A DNA stretch of 64,000 nucleotides, taken from Lophius americanus. Its lineage: Eukaryota; Chordata; Actinopteri; Lophiiformes; Lophiidae. Location: the NCBI GenBank assembly GCA_037951165.1, contig JBBDHG010000003.1:12064001-12128000 (forward strand), given 5' to 3'. The notes below the pieces were generated by a model. It searched no databases. It was given only the letters and a program-made list of their open reading frames with translations, and was not told the DNA's origin. Both the position numbers and the translations under genes were made by a program. Positions 1 through 11,025 of the stretch are shown here, in pieces; position 1 is the first letter of the stretch; every line of letters begins with the position of its first letter.

Positions 1-860
1 GAGAACTTTTTCAACATGTCTGTTCTTTAGAGAAGGCACAGAAACCCAGAGTAAAATTTTTTTTTGGTTTCTTTTATCGTGTTAAAGATGTAAATACAAC
101 AGGCTGAGCCCATGCAATCCTCCGCGCAGCAGGGCGACTGGAAATCAGTCATTTATTCGTACAAATAGAGCCATCGCACTGATTTCATTTCAACCAAAGT
201 AGATCACTTTTGGGTTGAGAAATGGAATTTCCCTGTAGCCTTGCACTCGCAGATATTCTACTTCTCATCCTGTTCTGTGTGCCACGCAGTGGGGGAACCT
301 CTAGAAAAAAACACGAACGAAGAAGCCGCCGGAGATCATCTCCACCCGCGGCTGCTCCAGCGCGTTTGGGTCCTGGATCAGTCAACATGTGCAGTTTTAT
401 TGTTTCCACAATGACATTTTGATAGACTGATGTTATTTTGTTTCCAGGGTTTCACTCGTCATTTGCTTTTATTAGCATTGATTGTTCCGTCCCACCTATT
501 CCCCCAGCTTCAGAAGGGGCAAGGGTCAAAGGAAGGCACTGTATTTTCTCAGTCGGAATGGTGTAGTCGCTCCAAACTGATAAAGAGACTATTAGGTGCA
601 AATGAAAACTGTAATGAAGGTTTTCCTGGCTTTCCACAGGACATGACCTTAAACCCTATAAATAATATCAGGTTAAGCATCGGCTGTTATGGGTTACTAT
701 GTGGGGAATGTGTGATTAAACACAAAAATTACCAAGATGTTTTTACAGAAACTACATCAAATTTGATAGAAATATCACACAGAAATATCACACCGTTGTG
801 GTACAGAGAATTTGTCGAATCGGACGAGGCCGACTCTCAGCTGGAAAGCAAATGTTACCC
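1..860. other. No confirmed gene; small GC-rich island inside AT-rich DNA
   Basis: Mostly AT-rich unique-looking sequence. A short GC-rich island lies at about 320-375 and is listed separately. A 151-codon plus-strand frame (430-885) begins in a hydrophobic stretch, but its 3' end runs into a dispersed repeat and other frames are also open here, so I treat it as chance. Nothing else is recognised. Confidence 0.5.
301..372 (-). other. Candidate coding exon or exon end (weak)
   Basis: On the minus strand an acceptor-like site (TGACTGATCCAG, ending at 373) is followed by 23 codons that mostly end in G or C (GAC CCA AAC GCG CTG GAG CAG...), then a TAG stop at 303-301. The peptide begins DPNALEQPRVEMISGG. 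Third-position GC is far above the surrounding AT-rich DNA, which is what suggested coding. I do not recognise the protein and see no strong donor. The overlapping plus-strand frames are also GC3-rich, so the strand is uncertain. It may be only a GC-rich patch. Confidence 0.15.
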
Positions 861-1005
861 AAAATTTGCCAAATTTGGATTTTGAGTTGGTGATTGATTG
901 TGGCTGCAGAATACCACTTATCTTCCCTAAAGGGAGGTAAATGCACACAATACAACCTTTGGCCGTAATAGACATTCAGTGCTTTATCAAAACCTAGCAT
1001 TCTAA
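860..1005 (+). repeat. Dispersed repeat, copy 1 (partner at 60.6 kb)
   Basis: This segment matches 60569-60710 in the same orientation. Shared blocks, in the same order, are TGCCAAAT-TGG-ATTTTGA, a purine-rich block with gggag, TGCA/ACACAA, ACAACCTTTGG, and TTTATCAAAA-CTAG. The block order argues for common descent rather than chance. No transposase or reverse transcriptase sequence is present. It could be part of a non-autonomous element; class unknown. Confidence 0.6.
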
Positions 1006-1296
1006 ACTCTAAAGAACAAATTTAACTTTTTGTCTCGAAACAAAGTAGATTTATGGAAACTTTGTACAAAGAACAACAAAATAAAATAAAAATGCAAAAA
1101 CCAACCCATAAAAAGAAACCATATAAGACGTATAAGATGTGGGGACCCACCAAAAGCTTCAGGACCAGTTTACCCATCAAAGTGTAAGCTTAAAAAATAA
1201 AAAAACTGAATTGTTTTTCATTGTAATTTAAAATAGTTCTGCATTCATTTTGAAATGATCTAGTCTAGTCTTACTTGTCAGTGAAAAAATATGACA

Positions 1297-1405
1297 CGGA
1301 AGACCAGAGCTGGTCTGCAGACCTGTAACAGTCCAATGGTCTATGTTCTTCAGACCAGCGAAGGTCTACAGACATGTAAAAGTCCAGTAGACCTCAAATG
1401 TTTAC
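1297..1405. repeat. Two-copy tandem duplication, about 62-bp unit
   Basis: The segment reading GACCAGAGCTGGTCTGCAGA, then CCTGTAACAGTCCAATGGTCT, is repeated about 62 bp downstream as GACCAGCGAAGGTCTACAGA followed by a matching tail. The copies have diverged by several substitutions, so the duplication is not recent. Confidence 0.6.
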
Positions 1406-2210
1406 ATTCACTGAAGTTGAACTGGAATGACACAAAAGATTGATTTTGTAAGTTGCAGCAACATTTATGTCCTAACAAGTTTTTCTCTCAGCATATTTTT
1501 TTACAACACACAGCAACACAAAATGTTCAATAGTGTAATTTTATTTGTATAGTGTGGTCGCTATTGGTTCCTTCCCCTAATATAGTTCAACCATGGGTCA
1601 ATAATGACATTCTGGTGAAATGTATGTCCGTTGTACTGAAGAGGAAATATGCATTTTGAAAAATCCCTGTAAAGCATGAGTTATTGATTTATCCAAAAGC
1701 TCAAGTTAGTTTATTAGCAAAAAGTATCAGTTGATGAGGCCCAGCATTATCTATCTACGGCTGCTGAAGAAGCAGTAACACACTGCAGATAGCGTCCCTT
1801 CCTCTCCCTCTTTGCTGTGGTGCAGGCGCTGGTCGGCTCTGGTTGTCATGGTCCTCACATAGATTGGCAGTTTAATTAACTTCATATCTCGCCACGCTGC
1901 AGAGCAGCTACTCTTGTGCACAAGAGCATGTATGTGTTGGAGCTGATATTGTCACTGCTGTTACAATCTCAGCTCTTACTCTCCTGATTGAAGGCAGAGA
2001 CGCAATCCCATAACAGGTGAGACACTGAAAGAAAGATAACTAAAAGAATAAAATACACCTCCAAAAAAACAAAATAAAACTCTATGTAATTTTATGTACT
2101 TAACGGTGAATCCTTTAGGCATCCAGTGGTTTTAGCAATAACAGCGATACTAGTATTAAACTAACTACAATATAATGATACAGATTAGCCGAGGAACTAC
2201 GAAGCTGTAG
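1406..2210. other. No gene seen
   Basis: AT-rich sequence without a recognised repeat, splice-flanked frame or RNA gene. Confidence 0.5.
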
Positions 2211-2214
2211 CAAC

Positions 2215-2680
2215 TTCCTGTCCAGCAGATCCCTGTAAATTGATGTCTTTAATGTCTTTGACATGCAACTTAATGACTTTGATGTCCGTTTAGCACGTAA
2301 TTTCAGAAATCTGAAGACCTTGAAATTTGACTTGATATCTGTGACATGTTCTATGTTCCTGTCCGGCAGGCTTTGATGCCTTTTACATGTGCCCTGATGA
2401 CCTTGAAGTCTTAGTTGCATGTAACATCACAACTTTGATGACTTTGACATGTAACTTGATATTTGTGACACGTTTTTGATGTGTCTGTGGCATGTAACCT
2501 GATGTCTTTGATGTTTTTAATGCTGTTGAGACATGAGACAATGCTGTTGAGACATGAGACAAGACAAGTTACGCTTTGGTTTCTTTGAGATTGATTTGAT
2601 GTCTTTCATGTCCTTGCATCATGTATGTTGATGGCTTTGATGTGTTAACAATGTAATGTAAGTTGATGTCTTTGATGGGA
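2215..2680. repeat. Degenerate tandem repeat built on TTGATGTCTTTGACATGTAA
   Basis: The words TGATG(T/A)CTTTGA and GACATGTAACTTGAT recur many times with drift in spacing. Near 2521-2563 a 21-bp unit (TGCTGTTGAGACATGAGACAA) occurs twice in perfect tandem. This is an old, eroded minisatellite with a younger duplication inside it. The minus-strand frame over 2115-2420 is a by-product of the repetition. Confidence 0.65.
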
Positions 2681-2689
2681 AAGTACTTT

Positions 2690-3800
2690 CATTTTAGACA
2701 GAATCATACAGTCCCATTATCTAGAACATCATAAATCATTACAAGTTTTTAAAATTAAATTTACCTACAAAATCACACCTGGAAACAACTCTTCTCTTTC
2801 AATCGCAAACTTCAGTTATTTTGACAGATAGTCTCCTAAGTATAATCCCATTTTTTTTTTCTGCTAAACATGTGAGGGCGTTGTTTTAACTTTGCACAGG
2901 ATAGTTAATTAGTCGAAAACAGATTTAAACAGTTTTTTTTGTGTTTTATATGCACGAAAGAAAACCTTTACCTAAACATGTGAAAAGTGGGAGAAAAATC
3001 CCCCAAACTGTTGTTGTCGTAATTAGTCATTTTCAAATAGTTCATCATCTATGAACTCTGAAATTGGTTTAAAGTATCCTTAATCAACAGTACCCTTCAG
3101 CGCAATTGGATTCAGCTAAATAAAAATGTGAAACTAGCAGCTGTCTCACCTCATTTTGTAGAAAGCAACTCGATTACTGGTATGTTGTGACAATTCAAAA
3201 ATACAGTCTGAATACGATTTTTCTTCTTCTTTGGTGTAATTTCATGTAAACTGTCACAACAGCCTCTGAGACGCTGCTAAATGAGCGGTTCTTTTTATAA
3301 CTGGATGGTGAGACGGAGCTTCTTCTACTTTAATTCAATAATCTATGATTTTCATTTGAACTGTGACAACTTTCATCCCATCCCTCTTTACATTCCTTTA
3401 TCGTTTTAGACTGCGTTTAAAAACTTTGATATGTTTTCATTGAATAAGGATTAATCACAAACTTTAAATGTGATTTGGTATATTCTATCTGCGTCATCAG
3501 TGAGATGACGTGTTTCTAAATGCACCTTTTTGGTTTTGTTGTCTTTTGTTAAGGGGCAGCGTTAAAACACTGAGACTGGCTGACAAGGAATCCCTTTTAA
3601 ATAACCATGATGTATACATGGGACCCAAATGTAGTTCCCCACTGATCATATGCAAATGTTTATAAAACAGGGCACATAAAAAAACGTTTAAACAACACCT
3701 CTTTAATAACAAACATTAAAGAGGTGCAGCATAAAAGACTGCTGATGTGTTTGTACTCTAAAAATACATTTAAATGTTCTCCTTCCAAGGTTATGGTTGG
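2690..3800. other. No gene seen
   Basis: AT-rich, no recognised repeat or gene. Open frames are short and uninformative. Confidence 0.5.
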
Positions 3801-3807
3801 GGAGAAA

Positions 3808-3872
3808 GTATGTCTGTGTGTTTGTGCGTGTGCGTGTGTTGGTGTGTGTGTGTTTCTGTGTGTGTGTTTTGA
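3808..3872. repeat. Imperfect (TG)n microsatellite
   Basis: TGTGTG runs interrupted by C and T. Several frames across it are open only because of the simple repeat. Confidence 0.8.
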
Positions 3873-4525
3873 AGCCTCTGTAGCTTCCATCCAGATGGCA
3901 GGAGTGCAAAAGGTGATTGGAAGGATAGGAGGGGTTAGACATGATGTTTGTGACCTTCCTGACACATCAGTCAGAGTCGATGTCAGCAATGGAGGGGAGG
4001 CAGATCAGAACAGCCGCTCTCCTGTGGTTCCCATACCAGACAGAGATGCGCTATGCTGGGATGCCTACAATAGCTCCTCTGTAGAATGATGTCACAATGG
4101 ATTGGGGGGGACTTCACCTTTCCCTGTCGCCACAGGAAGTGGAAGTGCTCATTTGCTGTCTTGGTGGGGGCTTTGGTATTAATAGACCGGTTTGAATCAT
4201 CTGGGATGTGCACCCAGAGGAACTGCCAAATCTTTCAACACCCGGGGGTGTTGGGGTGATGGTCAGGGGGGAGAGCACACTACGGCCATTTGGGAAGTCA
4301 ACAACCATATCCTTCCTTTGTCTTCTACAGAGGAGAGCACTACAAAATAAGCCATAGTGGAAAAAGTAAATCTTAAAGTATAATCAATTTGTCTTGAGAT
4401 TAGGAAAAAATATATATGTTAAAGTTGTAAGAAAACTGGCATAGAAATCTGGTTACTGAGACACCGTAATAAAACGGGTCAAAAATACTCAAATGTAATA
4501 ATGTATCTCTTATTGATAAGAGTTT
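3873..4525. other. No gene seen
   Basis: Moderately GC-balanced sequence with short overlapping frames on both strands (up to 121 codons, partly low complexity) that match nothing I know. Confidence 0.45.
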
Positions 4526-4529
4526 TAGT

Positions 4530-4672
4530 CATGCACAGTGGGCAGCCCCTTGAAGTCCTTTATTGGGGTTTGGGGTCCTGCTCAAGGACCCTACAACAAT
4601 CTGGACTGGAACCACTGGCCTGATGATTTTCGGATTTGGAGACAACCGCTCCACCCACCTTAGTTTTATTTA
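4530..4672 (+). repeat. Interspersed repeat fragment, SINE-like appearance
   Basis: The segment from CATGCACAGTGGGCAGCCCC through CCTGCTCAAGGACC to GGAGACAACCGCTCCACCCA has the word order of a family widespread in bony fish genomes, as I remember it. No poly-A tail or RNA polymerase III box was confirmed, so the class is open. Confidence 0.45.
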
Positions 4673-4945
4673 TTACAAGCAGTGAACAATAATTTATAAT
4701 AATTTATTAATTTAAGAGGACCATGGTTGAGCTTATTTTAGAAATCTATACCTTCATCCAAGATTCATAAATAAGACGAAAAAGATTGTGTGGGTAGCTT
4801 TTAAGTAATGCAGGCTATGTCACTGTAAACTGGGGTATTTTCATCATAGGTGCCCCTGAGTCTCCTAAGAGCACCCAGTCATATTATATGATCACAGAAA
4901 AAGCGGCACTCGTTAAGACCTTTGCTGGTTTCCATTTGCATCGAT

Positions 4946-4979
4946 GATTTGTGGATAGCAGATTTGCTATCCACAAATC
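4946..4979. repeat. Perfect 15-bp inverted repeat with 4-nt loop
   Basis: Arms GATTTGTGGATAGCA (4946-4960) and TGCTATCCACAAATC (4965-4979) are exact reverse complements around GATT. It lies just before the YADD-box remnant of the LINE listed next and has probably disrupted that frame. Confidence 0.9.
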
Positions 4980-4984
4980 TGCTC

Positions 4985-5581
4985 TGATTGTCGGATTCAA
5001 TTATGCAGATGATACTGTTCCTTATTCCTCAAAACCCGACACCTCACAGATTCAGTATACATTACAGGGTAAGGTTTCCTTAAAGTTTCCATTAAGGACA
5101 CTTTCTACTGAGCTAGAGGAACTCCTCTAGCCTGATGTCTGGCAGCAGATCTTTTTTACTGCAGCTAACCAATCATTTCTTGATAATTCTTTTAGGAAAT
5201 AGTGGAAGAATTGAAGAATTTGGATCTTTAGCTTGATTCTTGATTCTTTCACTTCACAGGTCAGGAAACAAGTTTATTGTTGATACTTCCAATTCTAAAT
5301 TATGTAGATGGTGTCTATCAGAACACCTCGCAAGCAAATCTTGATCTCCTAAAACATGTATTATTATTAACAGCCTTCATAATACAACGTCTGTCTTGAT
5401 GTGTCCTTATAGAACACATCTCTGTTTTATGTTGAGTCTCTTAATTGGTTCAGATCTAGAAGAAATTTCACTGGCGGCAGTGTATTTTTGGAATATTTTC
5501 CTTAACTATGGTTCATACTTTGACAAAGGTCATCATATAATCTATGGCACAACAAGGATTCATTTCTCTTCATCTCTATAA
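4985..5581 (+). pseudogene. Decayed LINE reverse transcriptase and C-terminal region
   Basis: The frame at 4996-5070 reads FNYADDTVPYSSKPD. YADD (5002-5013) is the catalytic metal-binding box of non-LTR reverse transcriptases, and YADDTVLYSS-type wording is typical. Further on, 5265-5330 reads ILPILNYVDGVYQNTS and 5396-5450 reads MCPYRTHLCFMLSLLIGSD, resembling the DYGDVVYQ...YRTHHCTLY...NWPSL segment that follows the polymerase domain in one fish LINE group. The copy at 45.1 kb has the same segment. Stops and frameshifts separate the pieces, and the endonuclease and most of the polymerase are missing, so it cannot be active. Between 5070 and 5215 homology is lost. Confidence 0.65.
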
Positions 5582-5584
5582 TTT

Positions 5585-6290
5585 TAAAAGAAGGCAGAAG
5601 GTTTCTCCATCTGCTGGAGCTTCAACCTTACTCCGCGTAATGCCTCTTTAGTGAATCTATTTAATTCGGCATTTCATTTAATTGCAGTTAGTTTAGTGAA
5701 GGTGATGTTTTTCATTCGTCTTGCATTAAGCTCTGTCACTAATGCATAAAAAGTATAAGAGCTCCAGGCAGACGGGAGGATCATCTGTTGTTCTGTCTGC
5801 CACTCGCTATTTGTGGGCTGCAGATCAAATTTACAAAAGGATTATTTGCTGGAGACCACAGTAAAAATCGTGATACCATCTGACTTTTAGCCCAAAGTCA
5901 ATTTGTCTTAGGCGTCACAGAGAAGCTCCGAGGGTTGCAATTAAAATTTTGATCAAGGCTGTCACAGGGTGTAATGTTAGCGGCCTACTCCATCAGATTA
6001 GGGGGACAATCTGGAACTTTAATGGCTTTGGTTTGTGTCCCTGTTTAGTGTAAAGACTCACATCACCGCTATTAACACTGTTGGACGGAATATTATTCAA
6101 TCCCTTCACAAATTAGGTTTATTGGTGAAATCTATTTTATGTTTGAGCCAACTAAAGGATACAAGAACTGTTTAAATAACTCAATGCAACAAATATTAAC
6201 AAATAAGACTTTTTTCCACCCAAAGCTGACACTAAATGTTGCTTTTGATGATGATTGAAGTCTTTAAATACTTTAACCTTTAATGGTGTT
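5585..6290. other. No gene seen
   Basis: Unique-looking AT-rich sequence leading up to the candidate exon. No repeat recognised. Confidence 0.45.
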
Positions 6291-6296
6291 CCTTAG

Positions 6297-6439
6297 GAAT
6301 CTCAGTTGACTTTGACGGCCGCTCTAGAATGTTCCAGTACTTGTTCTTCCACCAAGCCTTGGTGGACATTGAAGTCTTGCCTGAATTTTTGTGCTTTTGG
6401 AATATGTTGGAAAGAATGTGGTCACAACCTCGGGAAAAG
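6297..6439 (+). CDS. Candidate internal coding exon of an unrecognised protein
   Basis: A pyrimidine-leaning tract ending CCTTAG (6291-6296) could be a 3' splice site, and GAAAAG|GTATGT at 6434-6445 is a near-consensus 5' splice site. The 143 nt between are 2 + 47 full codons, so the exon would begin after two bases of a split codon and end on a codon boundary. The phase-2 frame has no stop. It begins ISVDFDGRSRMFQYLFFHQA and ends with CFWNMLERMWSQPREK; the peptide is rich in aromatic and hydrophobic residues like a helical repeat protein. Most codons (27 of 45 scored) end in G or C, above the local background. I do not recognise the family. A second frame is also open across the segment, and no partner exon was found within the window, so it could instead be old repeat-derived sequence. 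Confidence 0.35.
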
Positions 6440-6445
6440 GTATGT

Positions 6446-7635
6446 AAATCTTCGCCAACGTTTTATAAACCACTTCAAAGAAAACATTAGAGACTTCCTG
6501 AGCCCAAAGGGAAATATTTTGTTGGGAATCCAGATAAGGTTGTCTCATTGTTTTAACTACCTCTAATTGTAAGTGTCTCTTCTAAGGGATGACATTCAGG
6601 TTTATGAATAATGTTGAGAATGCAGAGTCATTAAAATAAGTATTTTATATTAAAAACTTGAAATCTGCTGTGTACAGCTTTCTAAACTGCTCCTGTGAGA
6701 GTCTTTTATTACTGCAAACAGCTGCCAAATACTATAGTTGTCCAATAAACCTAAAATACAGCAAGGGTTGAATCATTTTGCTGACAGCTGTCGGTCTGTC
6801 CATCAGCTTGTTTGCATCATAATCATTATCATGAGAAAAACAATCAACGATAAGTGCGGTTAGAATCAGAAAAAGCATATTCCGTCATTTAAAAGGTTTT
6901 ATTCTAATGCAATTCAACTGACTTTCAGAGTTCTAAGATTTTTTTAAATCTTTTTTTCATGAAGTTTCATTCAGACCTTCTCTGCAGTCATCACTCCTAT
7001 TTTTAGGGATAGGAGGTAAATACAGTACGTTAAAGTGAAGTAAATGGAGGTCATAGAGCATTGATCTAATCTGAAAAGGGTGGGCGTCTATCATGTAATC
7101 GGGAAAGTATTTGCTGTTATTATGATACTTTAAATTGATGATTCTTGTTTATTCCTGGAGACACAAGGGGGAAAGGGAGCGAGGAAGGACAGGAGAAAAG
7201 GTGTTGTCGGTACCACAAAAAGGTTTTACGCTGACTAATGGTGCAACTTTAAGACATTATCAAATATAAAGTAATTAGTGAGACCCTGCTGTGTGGTAAA
7301 CTCACCAGAAATTTTAAGTTAGCATCAACATCATCCGACTAAATGTTTAAAGCAGAAACTCCTCATCACGCGCTTCGTTCTGGAAACCCAGATCCAAGTC
7401 ATGCACATAGACCTTTGATTTATTCATTATCGCATCGTATAAATGTACCTTTTCAAAGTTTTGCATCGCTTTTTAATTTGTTCACACAAATTATCGTGGC
7501 TCTCCACTTTTTTTCTTGGAAGGGTTCTATGAGTTTATTATTTTTTGATTTCCCACTTAAGTTTTTGAGTTTGCCTTAAAAATAAAGGACTGAGACCATC
7601 CCCTCGCAAAGGAATGAAAGTCGTTTCGGACAGGG
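6446..7635. other. No gene seen
   Basis: Intron-like or intergenic sequence following the candidate exon. One 78-codon frame (7343-7579) shows no recognisable feature. Confidence 0.45.
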
Positions 7636-7639
7636 CCTC

Positions 7640-7740
7640 CTCTTTCGGTAATGGGTGTTTATATGCAGCATTTTCTTTCTGATTAGGTGTCTATTTCTGA
7701 TCTATTCGGAATAAGACTGTCCATGTGAACCTACCTATTG
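7640..7740 (+). mobile_element. MITE-like repeat end (inverted partner at 62.3 kb)
   Basis: GGGTGTTTATATGCAGCATT, then TTCTTTCTGATTAGG and TATTCGGAATAAGACTGTCC, match the reverse complement of 62280-62420. Repeated TTCGGAAT words are typical of short non-autonomous DNA transposons in fish. No coding sequence. The precise ends were not resolved. Confidence 0.6.
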
Positions 7741-7849
7741 TTGAGTCCCTTCCTGTTTCTCTCTCAGCCCCCAAACAAATGCTATCAAACATTTTTTTCT
7801 TATTTTTAAATGCTGCAATACATGTAACATCACCAAAATTAAATAATCT

Positions 7850-7985
7850 GCATATGCTAAAACCAAACTTTCAGTAGAATTTCATGCAAATCAGGCCATT
7901 AGTTTTTCCGTAATCTTGGTCAACAACAAATAGACAAACAAACACATATGAAACATTACCTCCTTCCTTGGCAGAGGTAATAAAT
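7850..7985 (+). repeat. Interspersed repeat ending in CCTTGGCAGAGGTAATAA
   Basis: Words in order: AATTTCATGCAAATCAGGCC, GTTTTTCCGTAATCTTGGTC, AACAAATAGACAAACAAACA, and TTGGCAGAGGTAATAA. I recall this word order from a dispersed fish repeat. Non-coding; class not known to me. Confidence 0.5.
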
Positions 7986-8168
7986 CATGACATGGTTGAC
8001 ATATTTTTTTCAAAAGTGTGTCTGCGATTAAAAAATTCCACACATCAAGCAACTACAAAGTTATATAATCGTTATTATTCCTTTTTTTAACTTTGGAGTT
8101 TACAATACTATTATAAATATTTCAACACATGAGAAAAGCCTCATAATTTTTATACTAAGAAATACACC

Positions 8169-8175
<7 letters not shown>

Positions 8176-8246
<71 letters not shown>
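8176..8246. repeat. (GA)n microsatellite, about 35 units
   Basis: Uninterrupted GA dinucleotides. The length suggests it is polymorphic. Confidence 0.97.
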
Positions 8247-8249
<3 letters not shown>

Positions 8250-8545
8250 GAGTAGAAATACAGCAGATAGATTTGATGGTAAGGGCGGTGAAACTACACG
8301 GGAAACAATGCATCCAAGATTCACATCCACAAAATTAAACGTGAAAACACATCAGTAGCAGAGTGAAAACTTTATCTAGATTAAGGACCATAGTGAGCTA
8401 GGATTAAATTAAATTAGAGTCACCACCACAAAATGTTTTATACAAATCCTTATCATAACTAGCAAATATTACTATCTACTCTTTTAAATCTGGCTTTGGC
8501 GTGTCCATTTGTTAGAAAAGCCCTCAGAGGGAGAGGGTTATTCTT

Positions 8546-8572
8546 TTTCTTCTTCTTCTTCTTCTTCTTCTT
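8546..8572. repeat. (TTC)n microsatellite
   Basis: About eight TTC units following a T-rich run. Confidence 0.95.
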
Positions 8573-8574
8573 AT

Positions 8575-10595
8575 AGATTTCTATATATTATAAGGATCCT
8601 CCCTGAAGAGGAGTAGCGGTCACTTCCTTTTCCTCTTCGGCCTTTCGCTCAGATCCAGGCTCTGCCCGATCTGTAATGATTTTATTAATGATCATATCTT
8701 CCCCTTGTTGATCGTGAGGGCTGCGTTGGAAAACTGGGAGGCGCTATGAATTATTAAGTGTCTAAATCTAAACTCTCTGTATCTTAAATAAATATCATAA
8801 ATATTAAAATAATAATGATATAACAAAATTACTTTTCACCTCCTTTAACAAGCAACACAGAGCTGGACACCACAAAAATATTACAATAAATACAAAACTA
8901 AAATGTGACGTTATTTTCTAGATAAATCATTTTAACATAAGAGTTTAAAGGAGTCCTTTGAAGTAAACAGTAATTAGCGTCAATTAATAAAGCGCCCCAA
9001 ACCCTCTGTGTCCTGATGGGATTCCGGCGCTCATTTGTTGCACAGTTGTTTTTCCATCATCATTCCAGGTGTCTGCCTCGTCTGGTTGATGTAAGCAGAT
9101 AGTCATTCTCACTCATCGACACCTGAAAGGCAAAGATCACAAACCAGTCCATCTGCTCAGATCAACAAAAGGTCGCGGCCTTCAAATTGGTATTTAACAG
9201 ACTTTCATGCAGCACTCCTCAAAAACATTCTGCTTCTGAATCAACCGCGGGAGATCAGAAACCGATCGGAAAGCAGCTGCAACACATACTTTCAGGACAG
9301 TGTTATTTACGAAAGAGCTTCGATGTCAACTCTGTAATTGTGATATGATGCAGAAACTGTTAATGTTACTCCACTAAACCTTCTTTCTATAACATCTAAC
9401 TGCTATAATCTAGTTTTTATGAAACGGCTAACCTGCTTCCACTGATCTACTGCCACATGAGGTCTGATCCTCTGGGCTACCGGCGACTGTAAAGTGAACT
9501 AATAAGTCTGTCTGCCTCCTGGTCAGTCAGTATGACGGCATCTCTGTGGACCTTCAAGGAAAGAAAAAACACACATAGGGCTCAGTGGCTTATAGGGAAT
9601 CAGTAGCTAATCCATCATTTCCCCCTTGGAGAAGTTCTCCATTCTTGCTTCAGAAAATTACTGGCAATAAATCTAGAGCAAGGCAAAGACTCTAAAAATC
9701 ATTGGAGGTGCTAACACAGCAGAAACCAGATCCTGAAACCACTTCAGACATAATTCATCGCACCTTTTTGTTCTTTTTTCTTTTTTTTCTCAAGCCAACT
9801 CAAGTGTTCTGAACTGTTGCTGAGCTGAAGTCAGTCCCTTTAGCTTAAATCAGAGAAGGAAAATACTGGCACATATTTGACACTAGAAGATTAACATGGA
9901 TAGGCTACCGCATTCAGAATGTGCTGATGAGGATAGACCATAATAGTGCAGGCACTATACCAGGCACAGCACTGGTTCAGTTTTATTATCTGTAAAGCAA
10001 TACAGCAACTACCAGGTAGTTGTACCCCCCCTGTATGCAAGGGTTTGCTGGAGATGGGAAGGTGGAGTGACTACTTGAAAGTGACAATGTGTGAAAGGTG
10101 ACAAAAATGGAGTGGAATGGAGTGGAATTTGCGGTGACTGTGGCCTGAGTGTACAAGGGTATAGTCATTTTAAATTAACTTCCCATTGTATTCATCTAGC
10201 AATAATATCTATTTAAATATGGTGGTCTCCATGCCTGTAGCTCTTTCAGCCTCCATCACCTCCCATTCACTGCAGATTTACCAACTCGATTCTTCATCAG
10301 GGTTCTTTATATCAACAGCCACTAGAGCAGAGTAACAATGCCGATGTTCAGACTGATTATTATCAATGCAGTAAAATGAAGCTTCAACTTTTTATCAGAG
10401 ATACAATGAGAATGGTTAATTAATAATAAAATGGTTAACCAGTTTATTATCATTTATAGCAACTGGATCAGTATGTGATTTATAGAGTAAGTTGCAATAT
10501 CATTAGTAAATTTGGAATTTTGAAACATCAGCATTGTGAGTAACAGAATTTAACAATTCAGCCACAAAGGGTTTGCAGATTAGTTTACTTCTAGC
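8575..10595. other. No gene seen
   Basis: Two kilobases without a recognised repeat, RNA gene or splice-flanked open frame. The stretch at 9000-9300 is a little less AT-rich and could hold conserved non-coding elements, which only cross-species alignment can show. Confidence 0.45.
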
Positions 10596-10599
10596 TCCG

Positions 10600-11025
10600 G
10601 TCCAAAGATTAATCCCTGATTAATCGGGGTGTTGCATGAGGAGGGGCATCCGACAGTTACAATTAGTGAGTTAACAATGATTGTTACCCAGCAGGGGGCC
10701 AGTGGAATCAATGCTACTTCTGGTAAGATAAATAGAAGATGGAAAGGGGCGGAATTCTGCCCGGGGACAGCGAGGGTTAGTCAGGAATGTTGGGTTGAGA
10801 GAAGCAACCTTAAATTTTTGATATATAGGATGGGTGCTGGAGATGGGGCTACTGGGCAGGAGAAAATGGGGAAGACCAAAGAGGGGGTTGCTTAATGGGA
10901 TGAGAAAGGACATGCAGATCGTTGGTGTGACAGAAGATTATTTAGAAGACAGAGGTAAAGTGGAAACAGATTTAAAATTGGATACGCTGTGATAACCCCT
11001 AAGGGGAACTACTGAGAATAGAAGA
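10600..11025 (+). mobile_element. RTE-like LINE fragment with 3' end
   Basis: From 10839 a frame reads MGLLGRRKWGRPKRGLL, then MRKDMQIVGVTEDYLED, ending at a TGA. The pattern LPGRRKRGRP...RWxDxVREDMQxVGV is the hallmark C-terminus of RTE-type LINEs that are abundant in fish. The following ATAACCCCTAAGGGGAACTA corresponds to the GGCGACCCCTAAAGGGA tail after that open frame. Upstream, 10640-10660 (GAGGAGGGGCATCCGACAGT) resembles the GGAAGGGCATCCGG leader of the same elements. Only a few hundred bases lie between leader and tail, so this is an internally deleted or 5'-truncated, inactive copy. Confidence 0.6.

Noticed and set aside
430..885. 151-codon frame with hydrophobic start, possible secreted protein
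   Set aside because: No domain, weak codon signal, overlapping open frames, and its 3' end enters a dispersed repeat.
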